From contig NZ_JAMZAW010000018.1 in the NCBI RefSeq assembly GCF_024158745.1, forward strand, positions 113,598 to 177,597: a stretch of 64,000 bases of DNA. The letters run 5' to 3'. Each line of letters starts with the position of its first letter. The stretch's first letter is position 1. The translations under genes were made by a program, and so were the position numbers. The DNA comes from Paenibacillus tyrphae (GTDB lineage Bacteria; Bacillota; Bacilli; Paenibacillales; NBRC-103111). Positions 46,502 to 55,179 of this stretch are shown one piece after another. The notes below the pieces were generated by a model. It had not been told where the DNA came from and did no database searches. It saw nothing but the letters and a program-made list of their open reading frames with translations.

Positions 46502-47424
46502 GTGTAATGCACCCCTTTCTTCTCGTACGCGAAGGTGATCAGCGTAAAGATCATGACGATGAAGAAAATGATGACGGCGATGGCGCTTCCGTATCCGTAC
46601 TTGCCCTTCTCGAAGGCTTCCGTGTACATCCAGTACACCATCGTTTCCGTAGCGCCCAGCGGCCCGCCTTTGGTCAGTATCGATACGGGACCGAACACCA
46701 GCAAGGAGCCGATCAAGTCGGTGCACAGCAGAAAAAACAACGTCGGCGAAATAAGCGGCAGCTTGATTCGAATGAGCTTCTGCATGTAGCTGCTTCCTTC
46801 CATCTCGGCCGATTCCAACAGCTCCTGCGGAACGTTCCTAAGGGCAGCCAGCAAAAACAAGAAGCTGAACCCGATGCTCATCCACACCGAGATGATCGCA
46901 ATGCCCGTTAGCGCATATTTTTCATCGCCGAACCAGTTCAAGCCCAGTCCGGTAATATAGTTGAACATCCCGATTGTCGGATTCATGAGCAGTTGGAAGA
47001 TCATGACCGCCGACGACATGGAGACGGCCATCGGCAAAGCGAACATCACTTGATAGATACGGCTGCCTTTCCTTACCTTCTCCGCCAGCAGCGCCAAGGT
47101 CAGCGTGATCAACAGCGTAGTGGGCACCGTCAGGATGGTGAATTGCAGCGTATTCAGCAACGCCCGGAGCAGCCGCTCATCCTGGAATGCTTCGACGAAG
47201 TTCTCCAGCCCCACGAACTCCACCGGATTGCCGAGCATGTCCACCAGCGTAAAGCCCAAAACCATCGTTTTGACAAAAGGGTAGTAGTTAAAAAGAAGCA
47301 CCAGTACGACGCAGGGCAAAATAAACAAATAGGGCTTCAGCATCCGACCGATTTTGCTGCCAATCTGCTTGCGGGCGGATTCTTTAAACGTCGGCTTGGA
47401 AACGTAAGAAGCGTCCGGATTCAT
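46498..47424 (-). CDS. ABC transporter permease, MalF/UgpA type
   Basis: A 308-residue membrane subunit. LKPYLFILPCVVLVLLFNYYPFV is the first helix, and the EAA loop reads LLESAEMEGSSYMQKLIRIKLP. AGGAGG seven bases upstream selects the ATG at 47424. Its start overlaps the glpP stop by 4 bp (ATGA), so transporter synthesis is coupled to glpP. Confidence 0.93.
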   Translation of the reverse strand: MNPDASYVSKPTFKESARKQIGSKIGRMLKPYLFILPCVVLVLLFNYYPFVKTMVLGFTLVDMLGNPVEFVGLENFVEAFQDERLLRALLNTLQFTILTVPTTLLITLTLALLAEKVRKGSRIYQVMFALPMAVSMSSAVMIFQLLMNPTIGMFNYITGLGLNWFGDEKYALTGIAIISVWMSIGFSFLFLLAALRNVPQELLESAEMEGSSYMQKLIRIKLPLISPTLFFLLCTDLIGSLLVFGPVSILTKGGPLGATETMVYWMYTEAFEKGKYGYGSAIAVIIFFIVMIFTLITFAYEKKGVHYT

Positions 47425-48041
47425 CGAGATTCCTCCTCTCCCGGGCCGCCGTTCGGCAGCACTTCTCCGATGGGCTCCCTCCACAATTGATGCGTCCCCA
47501 TCGACACGGCTACCGCCCCGCTTTGCAGCGCCTCCTTGATTTGTTCCCGGGTTTGGATCAAGCCGCCCGCAATGATCGGGATATTCGTTTCCTGCCGATA
47601 GACACGAATATATTCCGGCAGCAGTGCAGGCATGATCTCAATCGCATTCGGCTGAGTTTCCTGCACCGACTTGAGGCCTGATTTGACCGAATCGCTATCG
47701 AATAAAAATATCCGCTGAATCGTAAGCAGGCCTTCCTTCTTGGCGAGCTTGATCAGTTGATTCCTCGTCGTCACAATGCCGTCAGGCTTGACGCAGGTAG
47801 CCAGAAAAGACATCCCTTCGCTATCCTGGCTTAGTCCTCCGAGCCGTTCAACGTGAAGAAATACGGGAATCCTGTTCTTTTTGTACAAGTCTACAAAGCT
47901 CTTAATATTGCCGATGTTGCCGATCGAAAGCACCACCGCGCCGACCTTGGCCTTCGCAGCCTTCTCCAGCGTCTTGTGTTCCTTAACCGATGCAATCATC
48001 CGGCTTTGACGCAGCCTTTCCAAAAAATCCAGATCCTGCAT
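47421..48041 (-). CDS. glpP: Glycerol-3-phosphate-responsive antiterminator GlpP
   Basis: A 206-residue GlpP family RNA-binding regulator. In B. subtilis GlpP with glycerol-3-phosphate prevents termination in glpFK and glpD leaders. Recognisable parts are MIASVKEHKTLEKAAK, GNIGNIKSFVDLYKK, PVFLHVERLGGLSQDSEGM and PIIAGGLIQTREQIKEAL. I use the ATG at 48041, preceded by AAGGAT. The gene is first in a unit with the ABC importer and has a strong hairpin terminator in its leader, pointing to autoregulated antitermination. Confidence 0.93.
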   Translation of the reverse strand: MQDLDFLERLRQSRMIASVKEHKTLEKAAKAKVGAVVLSIGNIGNIKSFVDLYKKNRIPVFLHVERLGGLSQDSEGMSFLATCVKPDGIVTTRNQLIKLAKKEGLLTIQRIFLFDSDSVKSGLKSVQETQPNAIEIMPALLPEYIRVYRQETNIPIIAGGLIQTREQIKEALQSGAVAVSMGTHQLWREPIGEVLPNGGPGEEESR

Positions 48042-48063
48042 ATCCTTCAGCCCGCCTTTCTGA

Positions 48064-48128
48064 CACAAAAAAACCTTAAATAGACTTTTTCAACCCTGCA
48101 GCTTCGGGAAAAAATCTAATTAAGGTTT
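48064..48128 (-). promoter_or_regulatory. Leader attenuator (terminator hairpin) upstream of glpP
   Basis: On the minus strand AAACCTTAA (48120-48128) pairs with TTAAGGTTT, extended inward by TAGA/TCTA, TTTTT/AAAAA and CCC/GGG, and followed by TTTTTGTG. It ends 22 bp before the glpP ATG, so unregulated transcription would stop before the gene. A possible promoter (TTTAGA-17-TAACAT) lies about 60 bp further upstream but is weak. Confidence 0.75.
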
Positions 48129-48332
48129 CTCCATGTGACTCCAACCTATCGGATTTATTTACTTGTTCGGTTACAGCATACCTCTCGTATGTTAGAGCAA
48201 GTTTAACCCGGTCTAAAGATATTGTTAACGCAAGCATCGGCGGCAAGAGAAAATCGCTATACTCGTACTTTCCGTACCGTTTCATTTATAATAAAAACGA
48301 GAGCTTCATGATTGTGAAAAAGGAGAACCGAA

Positions 48333-48815
48333 ATGGATATTGTCGTTTCAAAAGCCGCGGAGGAGCAAAAATCCGTCGTGCGAAATTTGCTGGAGCTGTA
48401 CAAATACGATTTTACCGAATTCGATCCAGAAGACGTGAACGAGCATGGATTATTCGAATATCCGTACTTGGATCATTACTGGACGGAGGAAGGAAGACAC
48501 GCTTTCCTCGTTCGTGTGGACGGGAAGCTGGCCGGGTTTGCCTTGATTCGGGAACTGGGGTCGGATGAGCGGGTGTATTCGGTCGCCGAATTTTTTGTCA
48601 TGAAAAAATACCGCCGGCACGGCGTCGGACGGGAGATGGCCTTTGCTTTGTTTAACCGGTTCCCGGGCCAATGGGAAGTGGCTGAAATGGAGGAGAACGT
48701 GCCGGCCCAGACGTTCTGGAGACGAATTATTGACGAGTATACGAAGGGCAGCTATCAAGAGATTACGAGAGACGATTGGGAAGGACCCATTCAAATCTTT
48801 CGATCGCTCCCGTAA
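48333..48815 (+). CDS. GNAT family N-acetyltransferase
   Basis: A 160-residue GNAT protein. The acetyl-CoA motif A is VMKKYRRHGVGREMAFALF. The substrate-binding half is rich in acidic and aromatic residues (FDPEDVNEHGLFEYPYLDHYW). Substrate is unknown. AAAAGGAG precedes the ATG. It is divergent from glpP and converges with the ECF sigma operon; each side has its own terminator. Confidence 0.88.
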   Translation: MDIVVSKAAEEQKSVVRNLLELYKYDFTEFDPEDVNEHGLFEYPYLDHYWTEEGRHAFLVRVDGKLAGFALIRELGSDERVYSVAEFFVMKKYRRHGVGREMAFALFNRFPGQWEVAEMEENVPAQTFWRRIIDEYTKGSYQEITRDDWEGPIQIFRSLP

Positions 48816-48861
48816 AAAACAGCGGCCATCTCCTTATCAGCTTTCGGAGGAATAGCCGCTG
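48814..48861 (-). terminator. Intrinsic terminator of the ECF sigma operon
   Basis: On the minus strand CAGCGGC pairs with GCCGCTG, with an inner TCCTCC/GGAG pairing, followed by TTTTTTACG. It overlaps the end of the convergent GNAT gene. Confidence 0.75.
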
Positions 48862-48875
48862 ACTCCAATGCTCAT

Positions 48876-48900
48876 GGACCGTGAATACACGGTCCTTTTT
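48876..48900 (+). terminator. Intrinsic terminator of the GNAT gene
   Basis: GGACCGTG-AATA-CACGGTCC is followed by TTTTT on the plus strand. Confidence 0.85.
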
Positions 48901-48903
48901 CGA

Positions 48904-49572
48904 TTACCCGTTGATCTCAATCGGGTTGTGATGCCTGTCCAGCAGCTCCGCTTGGATATCCTGCGGCAGCACCACGGTCACGCTCATATCCGGATAGTCG
49001 GAATGGAACCCCCGTCGCACAGGCGGCTGCTGGAGCTGAATGTACATCGTATCGCCGACCGTATGAATGGAATACGCTTTGTCCTGCGGGACGAACTCCC
49101 CTCCGTCTTTCGCGATTCGCTCGCGGTAGCTGCCGAACAGATGCATCGTCCGCCCGGACGTTTTGTCCACCTTCACCTGCTGGCCTGCCGTCTGCACGAC
49201 GATCCGCTTCACCTCGGCCGCTACGGCCTCTTTCGCTTCCGGCAGCTCGACCGTCCGCTCCACTTCGCCAAGCAGCTGCCGGACTTCGCCAATGACGCCA
49301 AGGCCGGACAATAAGGTGAAGCCCAGGCAGCCAAAGAATAGCACGCCGACGAAAAATACGCTGAGAAAATCGTAGCGCACCCCGCCGTTCTCCTTGCGCG
49401 CGACGAACAAATAGACGACGATTTCGAGCCCGAGCAGAACGAACAGAAGCGGCCACCAAGCCATAAGCGTATCGTATGCGACAAGCCCTCTCAGTTGGGC
49501 CGCTACCAGCACGACCCCGAGAAAGATAAGCGACAGTCCCATCGACAGCGTACCTACGCGCCATGATTTCAT
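48904..49572 (-). CDS. Membrane protein with C-terminal beta-rich extracytoplasmic domain, LiaF-like architecture
   Basis: A 222-residue protein with three to four N-terminal helices (LSMGLSLIFLGVVLVAAQL, WWPLLFVLLGLEIVVYLFVA, LSVFFVGVLFFGCLGFTLLS) followed by about 120 residues of beta-rich sequence (TVVLPQDIQAELLDRHHNPIEING at the end, shown in part). The layout resembles LiaF/LiaI-type or DUF4097-type stress proteins, but I do not recognise a specific family. Its start overlaps the preceding gene by 4 bp. It is the last gene of the sigma operon and probably part of an envelope response. Confidence 0.75.
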   Translation of the reverse strand: MKSWRVGTLSMGLSLIFLGVVLVAAQLRGLVAYDTLMAWWPLLFVLLGLEIVVYLFVARKENGGVRYDFLSVFFVGVLFFGCLGFTLLSGLGVIGEVRQLLGEVERTVELPEAKEAVAAEVKRIVVQTAGQQVKVDKTSGRTMHLFGSYRERIAKDGGEFVPQDKAYSIHTVGDTMYIQLQQPPVRRGFHSDYPDMSVTVVLPQDIQAELLDRHHNPIEING

Positions 49573-50702
49573 GAGCGGTCCCCCCTGCTCTTTTTATTGC
49601 CGAGCAGAAGCCGGATGCCCCCGCCAATCAGCAGCACCGAGATGACGAACGTCTGGAAATACTGGTCGAACCATAGCATGACCTGCCGCTGCAGTTTTTC
49701 GGGAAGCCAGATATCCAGCGCGCTCAGCAGCACGCGATCGAGCAAATAGTATATCCCGAGCGCAAGCAATCCGTAACCGAGCCACCGCTGATGGTGCAGC
49801 AGCCAGCCGATGACCGGCACGTCCCTTAACTCCTCGCGACCGCTCTTAGATATCATCTGCAGCGCGTCGAAGAAGCTGAAAAACCACAGGATCGGAATCA
49901 GGAACATGAACAGCGACAGGCGCATCACATCCATGATATAGATGCAGAACAGAAAGGCCGCCATGAGCTGCAGGCCGCGCTTTTGCAGACCAAGGTACAT
50001 ATGCCCCGCCCCGGGGAAAATCGAGAGCAGCGTAGCCAGCGTTTTATTCTTCTTGCCTGACCCCCGGCTCTCTTGAAATTCTTCAAAGATGGTCCGGTCC
50101 GTCAGAACCTCTCCCCGCTCCTTCCGTCCATACTGCTGCACGCAGTCGAACATGCAGTACAGCCAAATAACCGGCAGCGCGCCGAGGAATACCAAGAATA
50201 CGTCGCGGTGCGTAATGACGCTGAGGAAGAAGATCATCACCGCCAGGCCGAAGAACAAGACCATGAAGCCGAGCCCTCGCTGCATAAGCCCCAGGTGGAG
50301 ATGGCCGAGCCCCGGAACGAAAGAAAGCACAATGGTGCGAAACCGGTCGTTTATCGGAGCCGCGGCCTCATGGGGCCAAGACCGATAGTTTCCATCTGCA
50401 GGTCCATAGGGTTGGCCTTCCGCGATGTGGGATTGCCGACCTGCAGGGGGACGGCCGCCCCGGGTGAGCAGGAAGAATACCATATCAAAGACGTTTATGA
50501 CGGCAACAGCAAGGGCAACTAGCAAAATCAAGAACGCGTAGTCCCCCCTTGCAACTGTAGCGACAAAGAACGTCAGCAACGCCAGACCAAAAAATCCGAA
50601 CCCGTATACCAAGCCCCGGAATACGCGCCCCATATACAAATGGCCTAGTCCGGGAATGAACGACAGCAGGAACGCCGCCACCGGACTTTTATATGTGTTC
50701 AT
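49569..50702 (-). CDS. Multi-pass membrane protein with three PGxGHxYxG repeats (TM2-like)
   Basis: A 377-residue protein with about nine helices arranged as a threefold internal repeat. Each repeat starts with a glycine-rich motif: FIPGLGHLYMGRVFRGL, FVPGLGHLHLGLMQRGL and IFPGAGHMYLGLQKRGL, a pattern also seen in TM2-type domains. A fourth C-terminal hairpin ends in KKSRGDRS. Function is unknown. It overlaps the anti-sigma gene by 4 bp and the next gene by 4 bp, so it is tightly bound to the sigma operon. Confidence 0.8.
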   Translation of the reverse strand: MNTYKSPVAAFLLSFIPGLGHLYMGRVFRGLVYGFGFFGLALLTFFVATVARGDYAFLILLVALAVAVINVFDMVFFLLTRGGRPPAGRQSHIAEGQPYGPADGNYRSWPHEAAAPINDRFRTIVLSFVPGLGHLHLGLMQRGLGFMVLFFGLAVMIFFLSVITHRDVFLVFLGALPVIWLYCMFDCVQQYGRKERGEVLTDRTIFEEFQESRGSGKKNKTLATLLSIFPGAGHMYLGLQKRGLQLMAAFLFCIYIMDVMRLSLFMFLIPILWFFSFFDALQMISKSGREELRDVPVIGWLLHHQRWLGYGLLALGIYYLLDRVLLSALDIWLPEKLQRQVMLWFDQYFQTFVISVLLIGGGIRLLLGNKKSRGDRS

Positions 50703-51211
50703 CGGGTACCTCCTCTTTCATGTTTCGGTTGGATGGAATCGAGTAAACCGATCGTCTTCTCCAGCAAGATTTCGGAGAATGGAACGTAGGCTTCCGTCCG
50801 ATCGGAAGCGGAATGGGACACGCGGCTAGGCTCCGGATTACCCATGAGCGAGTGGAACACGCCAGTGCTCATTAAGAGCAGCGTGATGGCCGCAGCAACA
50901 GCATAATGGAAGAAGGGACTCTGCGTCCAGGGAATACGCCGTTTGCGCTCACCTGGTTGGTTCGCCGCATTATCTTCGGCCCCGGGAGCAAACGGCTGCT
51001 CTTCCGTCCAACGCTGCATGACCGCAGTGGCAAAAGCGTCCGTATCCGGTAGTCCCGGCAGCCCGGCAGCCAGTTGCCCGATACACTCCATATACAGCTC
51101 CAGGCAGGCGTCACAGCCGTCCAGATGCGCCTCGCAGCGCTCCCTCTCCTCCGGCGGCAACTCATCGTTCACATACTGCATCCAGATGTTCAGCGGCCTG
51201 TGTTGATTCAT
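50699..51211 (-). CDS. Anti-sigma factor with zinc-finger (ZAS/zf-HC2) domain
   Basis: A 170-residue protein with an N-terminal zinc-binding anti-sigma domain containing H-x3-C-x2-C (HLDGCDAC, residues about 29-36) and one membrane helix (FFHYAVAAAITLLLMSTGVF, about residues 95-114). The remainder would lie outside the membrane. GGAGGAG selects the ATG at 51211. It follows the ECF sigma gene with a 4-bp overlap, so it almost certainly binds that factor. Confidence 0.9.
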   Translation of the reverse strand: MNQHRPLNIWMQYVNDELPPEERERCEAHLDGCDACLELYMECIGQLAAGLPGLPDTDAFATAVMQRWTEEQPFAPGAEDNAANQPGERKRRIPWTQSPFFHYAVAAAITLLLMSTGVFHSLMGNPEPSRVSHSASDRTEAYVPFSEILLEKTIGLLDSIQPKHERGGTR

Positions 51212-51816
51212 TCCCACTCCTCCTCCTTCCAAACCTTACGCATATATTGCTTTGCCCGGTACAGCTTCGATTCCACCGTTTTGATCGCGACCTGCTGCTC
51301 TTCGGCGATCTGTTGATAGCTTTTTTCCTCGATATAAAAGGCGACCACGACATCCCGGTAATTTTCCGGCAGACGATCCAGACGTTCACGAACATACGTG
51401 CTTCTCTCACGTCGGATGACCTGCGTCTCTACGGGACTGCTCTGGAGCGGTTCGGGAGGCGTGCGTCCCTCCCAGTCATCCGTTAAGTCTTCTTTCTTGC
51501 GGTCCTGCGACCGTTTGAAATCGATCGCTTTATTGACGGCGATTCGCGTGAGCCAGGTTTTAAGACCTTGGTACCGGTACTGGGGGAGAGACGCATATAT
51601 TTTCAGCAGCGCTTCCTGCGTGACGTCTTCTGCATCTTTCGTCGAACGCAATACCCCGTAGACCGCTTGGAACAAATAATTTCCGTATTTGTCCACCAGT
51701 TCACGGAATGCATCTGCGTCGCCCGATACGATGCGCGCAATCCATGCTTCTTCTGTAATCGTTCTCCCCCTCCCTTCTCTGCGAATAGACGAACCCGGGG
51801 AAACCAAACCCTGCAT
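51208..51816 (-). CDS. RNA polymerase sigma factor, ECF family
   Basis: A 202-residue frame containing sigma region 2 (FRELVDKYGNYLFQAVYGVL, then DAEDVTQEALLKIYASLPQY) and region 4 (LPENYRDVVVAFYIEEKSYQQIAEEQ and ESKLYRAKQYMRKVW). It is similar to the SigW/SigM group in layout. The annotated ATG at 51816 has no ribosome binding site. A strong GGGAGGGGG lies before an ATT at 51759 (ITEEAWIARIVSGD), which would give 183 residues, the usual length; a rare ATT start is therefore possible. The anti-sigma gene follows directly. Confidence 0.9.
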   Translation of the reverse strand: MQGLVSPGSSIRREGRGRTITEEAWIARIVSGDADAFRELVDKYGNYLFQAVYGVLRSTKDAEDVTQEALLKIYASLPQYRYQGLKTWLTRIAVNKAIDFKRSQDRKKEDLTDDWEGRTPPEPLQSSPVETQVIRRERSTYVRERLDRLPENYRDVVVAFYIEEKSYQQIAEEQQVAIKTVESKLYRAKQYMRKVWKEEEWE

Positions 51817-51885
51817 TATTTTTTTAAAACTTTAAATTTTTATTGTAACGGTCATCCCGGGCAGGAACAATGGAAAACAAAATAA

Positions 51886-51906
51886 GAGCCGGACAACGCC
51901 CGGCTC
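51886..51906 (-). terminator. Intrinsic terminator downstream of the discoidin-domain gene
   Basis: On the minus strand GAGCCGG-GCGTTGT-CCGGCTC is followed by TTATTTTGTTTT. It is 100 bp after the stop of the discoidin protein gene and just before the sigma gene leader. A possible sigma-A promoter (TTGTTC-17-TACAAT) for the sigma gene follows. Confidence 0.8.
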
Positions 51907-52006
51907 CTGCAACCTGCTTTTTGCTATGAATTGATAAATGCAACAGCATACGCTTCTTCTAAATTACGGCCGCTTGCGGCTCAAGCCGTTCTCGGCTCTA
52001 TTCGTA

Positions 52007-54781
52007 CTAATTGCCTTGATATGATTGCTGGGGGATCGGCGTATCCAGCGAACCTCCTCCTACCGAACGGTAAGCGATATGTTGCAGAGCTTGCTCGCCC
52101 AAGCGCTCTTTCAATTGCTGCTTGTATAGGCTGACCGGCGTCACGTGCTGCCCATGCGACTCCCAGTAAGCATCCTTGCGCGGCCTTGTATCGTAATCCG
52201 TATCCGGCAAAAATCCGGGAACCTTCTCTCCGACGTGGCCGATCGCATAGTTTTGGGCCGTCGGCGGCTGCTGGCTCGTCAGCTTGCCTTCGGTATTCCA
52301 TGTCACATAGTTCGCTCCCGCCCAGCCGTGGCCGCTTCCCAGCCAACCCCGGTCCCGGATCATGATCGGGGATTTGATATTGTCGAACAGCCCGCCGACC
52401 GACCAGCGATGATGCGGTTCGCTTGTATTGTAGTCGATCCTGCTCTCGCCTTCCAGAAATACGTTAGGCCCCTGCACGCGGCTGTCCACCACATAACCGT
52501 GCCTTGCCGTCTCCGCATACGTGCGCTGCACCAAATTTTGCTGCCCTTGAATGTAGTAAGCGTAACGTCGGCCGCCTGTAATAATGCTGACCATATCGAA
52601 CACTTTGGAGTCCTGTACGGTTACCCATTTCGCGTTGCGGCCCATTTGCACCAGGGCATAGGCCAAGTGATATCCGGTCACGTTGCGGACCCAGGCATTT
52701 TTCACGCTGTTCATCATGACAAAGCGCTCGGTATGCTTCTCATCGGCATAATACGGATCGGTCTTGCCGTTATCCATGGTCGTATCGATGACGGACGGGT
52801 CAAAAGCCGAATCCACCCGCATCTTCTCCACGCCGACCTTCTCGATCCGCTCATCATCACTGTATTTATAGAGCTGTCCGCCGCCCCAACGAAGCTCGAT
52901 GCTGTTCGCCAGTGCTGCATCCACCGTAATCTCATTGCCGTTAATACCGGTAATGACGCGGTCAAAATCAAGGTTAAACGGTCCCCATTGACTGACGGTG
53001 CCTCCCGGCCGTTTATAAATATAATCCATGCCGATTTCGGTTATAAAACGGGCATTGCCGATCCGACGCACGATAACTTTATCGCCTACTTTATAGGCGC
53101 TTGCATCTTTCACGTGGAACGTTTTCGCCCCCGAAGGGACATATAAGTCCGTAACGTCTGTCATAGATGTGCTGTCGATGGCCGGCCCTTTGGAAGAGCC
53201 GATTTCGATCAGATTGCGCGGTTTGTTCCCCGCGCCGAACAGGAGCGTACCTCCTTCGTCCTGCCCTTCTCCACGCAGCACGACGCCGCTCGTCCGAACG
53301 TACAGCGTGCCTTCGATCTCGTAGCGCCCCTTCTTCAGCAGCACCGCTCCTCGGAATCCATCGGGTCCGGCCGGCATTTGGGATACCTGATCGATCGCTT
53401 GCTGGATTCGCGCCGTAGCGTCGCCTTCTCCCGGCTCGACGGCTACACGAGCCTGTACATCCGGAAGTTGAACCCCGCCGCCCATATACCCGGCGTTCGA
53501 GAAATCGATCACCCGGTTGCCTTTATAATCCGGAACATACACAAGCTTGCCGTCAGGCCCCATATACGCAATGCTGCTCTGCCCGCTCGGAATCGCAGCC
53601 GAATCCATCGCCGTAAAATAGAACACGTCATAAGCCGGAGGCAGACCTTCTCTTTGCAGCGTCAGCCGGATTTCGTAGCTTCCGGGTTGATCAGCCTTAA
53701 GCGGAAGCTTGACGTTCTTCGTTTGCGACTTGTTCACAGCTACTTTCGGAATAACCGCAACAGGCTGACCGTTCCGGATCACGCTCCCGCTCACGTCCAG
53801 CTTCACGTTTGCCTGCACCGATACGGCCGGAAAATCGTCACCGGGCTGAAGTACCGCAGGCTGGCCGATCTCCGTTTTCATACGGGGGTGAGTGAGCGAA
53901 GTATTCGCAATCAAAGCTTCCGCCAAAAACTCGTTCGGATCATTGACCAAGATCCAAATATCCGGGGTGGTCAGCGTCAGGTCCTTAGTGACCTTCACTT
54001 CCGTATACACCGTGCTCGCTCCGACTTGAAGTGCCGTAACGGTTCCGTTCTGCTCCACCGTGATGAACTTCGTATTCGTTTTTAACGTTTTATTGTACTT
54101 GGACAAGTCAACGATCTCGCCGTTCTTTCGCTTTCCTTTCAAATTCAGCGACAGCTTTCTCGACTCGCCTTTCTTCAGCTCAATCGCTTCGTTTACGGCG
54201 TAAGGCTTTCCGTTCTCCTTAACAAAATAAACGCTTGCCAAGTCCGGTACGGCCGGTTCCTCCGGATTCGGTCCCGGACCGTCTCCACTTTCCCGGTAAA
54301 CGCCCCATTCGAACAAATTGACATTGCTGTTCTTACTAAGCGTGATATCCAGCTTCACGTACCGCGCGGAGGTATCCTTAAACCGGATTTTATCCTGTGC
54401 GGTCAAATCGCTTTTCTTGGACGCAACTTCTTGCCAAGTCGTACCGTCCGACGACACAAGTGCGCTTACAGCCGACACCATGTCCACACTCCGAAACGAT
54501 ACCGTAAATGTATTGAACGTCTCCGCCTTGCCCAGATCCGCCGAGATCCACACATTCATATCCTCCCGGTCTTTCGCCAGGGGCTGCCAGAACGTCGAGG
54601 CATCGCCGTCGACGGCGGCTGTCCCCGGTCCGGTGGAGCTTGCTTGCGAGCTTGTTTGGACCGGCTTATTCCGTACCAGATTGACAGGCTGTTCTGCCGC
54701 CTTTGTTTTCATAGCCGGCATTCCAAGCGTTACGGCCAGGATAAAAGAAAGGGGGAAACCTATCCACTTGCGCCAAGCCAT
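52007..54781 (-). CDS. Large secreted protein with F5/8 type C (discoidin) domain and pectate-lyase-like beta-helix
   Basis: A 924-residue exported protein. The signal peptide spans about residues 1-28. An F5/8 type C carbohydrate-binding domain (about 33-165) contains DGDASTFWQPL and YVKLDITLSKNSNVNLFEWGVY. Ig-like segments follow (about 170-410). The region from about 450 looks like a right-handed beta-helix: GEGDATARIQQAIDQ, GAVLLKKGRYEIEGTLYV and SGVVLRGEGQ are typical of pectate-lyase-3-type folds. It probably binds and may cleave plant or bacterial polysaccharide; the precise activity cannot be assigned. CGGAGGT precedes the ATG. A cre-like site lies 30 bp upstream. Confidence 0.88.
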   Translation of the reverse strand: MAWRKWIGFPLSFILAVTLGMPAMKTKAAEQPVNLVRNKPVQTSSQASSTGPGTAAVDGDASTFWQPLAKDREDMNVWISADLGKAETFNTFTVSFRSVDMVSAVSALVSSDGTTWQEVASKKSDLTAQDKIRFKDTSARYVKLDITLSKNSNVNLFEWGVYRESGDGPGPNPEEPAVPDLASVYFVKENGKPYAVNEAIELKKGESRKLSLNLKGKRKNGEIVDLSKYNKTLKTNTKFITVEQNGTVTALQVGASTVYTEVKVTKDLTLTTPDIWILVNDPNEFLAEALIANTSLTHPRMKTEIGQPAVLQPGDDFPAVSVQANVKLDVSGSVIRNGQPVAVIPKVAVNKSQTKNVKLPLKADQPGSYEIRLTLQREGLPPAYDVFYFTAMDSAAIPSGQSSIAYMGPDGKLVYVPDYKGNRVIDFSNAGYMGGGVQLPDVQARVAVEPGEGDATARIQQAIDQVSQMPAGPDGFRGAVLLKKGRYEIEGTLYVRTSGVVLRGEGQDEGGTLLFGAGNKPRNLIEIGSSKGPAIDSTSMTDVTDLYVPSGAKTFHVKDASAYKVGDKVIVRRIGNARFITEIGMDYIYKRPGGTVSQWGPFNLDFDRVITGINGNEITVDAALANSIELRWGGGQLYKYSDDERIEKVGVEKMRVDSAFDPSVIDTTMDNGKTDPYYADEKHTERFVMMNSVKNAWVRNVTGYHLAYALVQMGRNAKWVTVQDSKVFDMVSIITGGRRYAYYIQGQQNLVQRTYAETARHGYVVDSRVQGPNVFLEGESRIDYNTSEPHHRWSVGGLFDNIKSPIMIRDRGWLGSGHGWAGANYVTWNTEGKLTSQQPPTAQNYAIGHVGEKVPGFLPDTDYDTRPRKDAYWESHGQHVTPVSLYKQQLKERLGEQALQHIAYRSVGGGSLDTPIPQQSYQGN

Positions 54782-54810
54782 AAAGCATACCTCCGATTTT
54801 CATTGAATTT

Positions 54811-54827
54811 TTGGAAAACGCTTGCAA
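54811..54827 (-). promoter_or_regulatory. Cre-like site upstream of the discoidin gene
   Basis: On the minus strand TTGCAAGCGTTTTCCAA matches the CcpA cre consensus (WTGNAANCGNWWNCA) with one mismatch. It is 30-46 bp before the start codon, suggesting carbon catabolite control of a polysaccharide-active protein. Confidence 0.4.
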
Positions 54828-54975
54828 GATGAACATACCAAACTTTTCCTCACTCAGAAAATGTGCTAATTTATGCTTCACCTGTATATTTTTGCGTTTC
54901 ACCCTACAGCACATCAACGTAGGCCGACTTTATTCCCTTTGCGCGCTATGATATAATGAGTATTGCTTGAATCAA

Positions 54976-55048
<73 letters not shown>

Positions 55049-55084
55049 TATATATACTTTTGTATGATCCGATGACAGCAAAGT

Positions 55085-55116
55085 AGAGGCCCTGAAGTGC
55101 AGGGGGCCTCTTTTTT
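55085..55116 (+). terminator. Intrinsic terminator of tRNA-Arg
   Basis: GAGGCCCTG-AAGTG-CAGGGGGCCTC is followed by TTTTTT. Confidence 0.88.
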
Positions 55117-55179
55117 ATGCGCGCACATGCGTGCATTAAAAAACGTCCCTCTTGCCATACTAGCGTTGAGGTGATGCCG

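Noticed and set aside
48076..48285. 69-codon minus-strand frame upstream of glpP
   Set aside because: It has no ribosome binding site and ends within the attenuator stem; it is better explained as untranslated leader.
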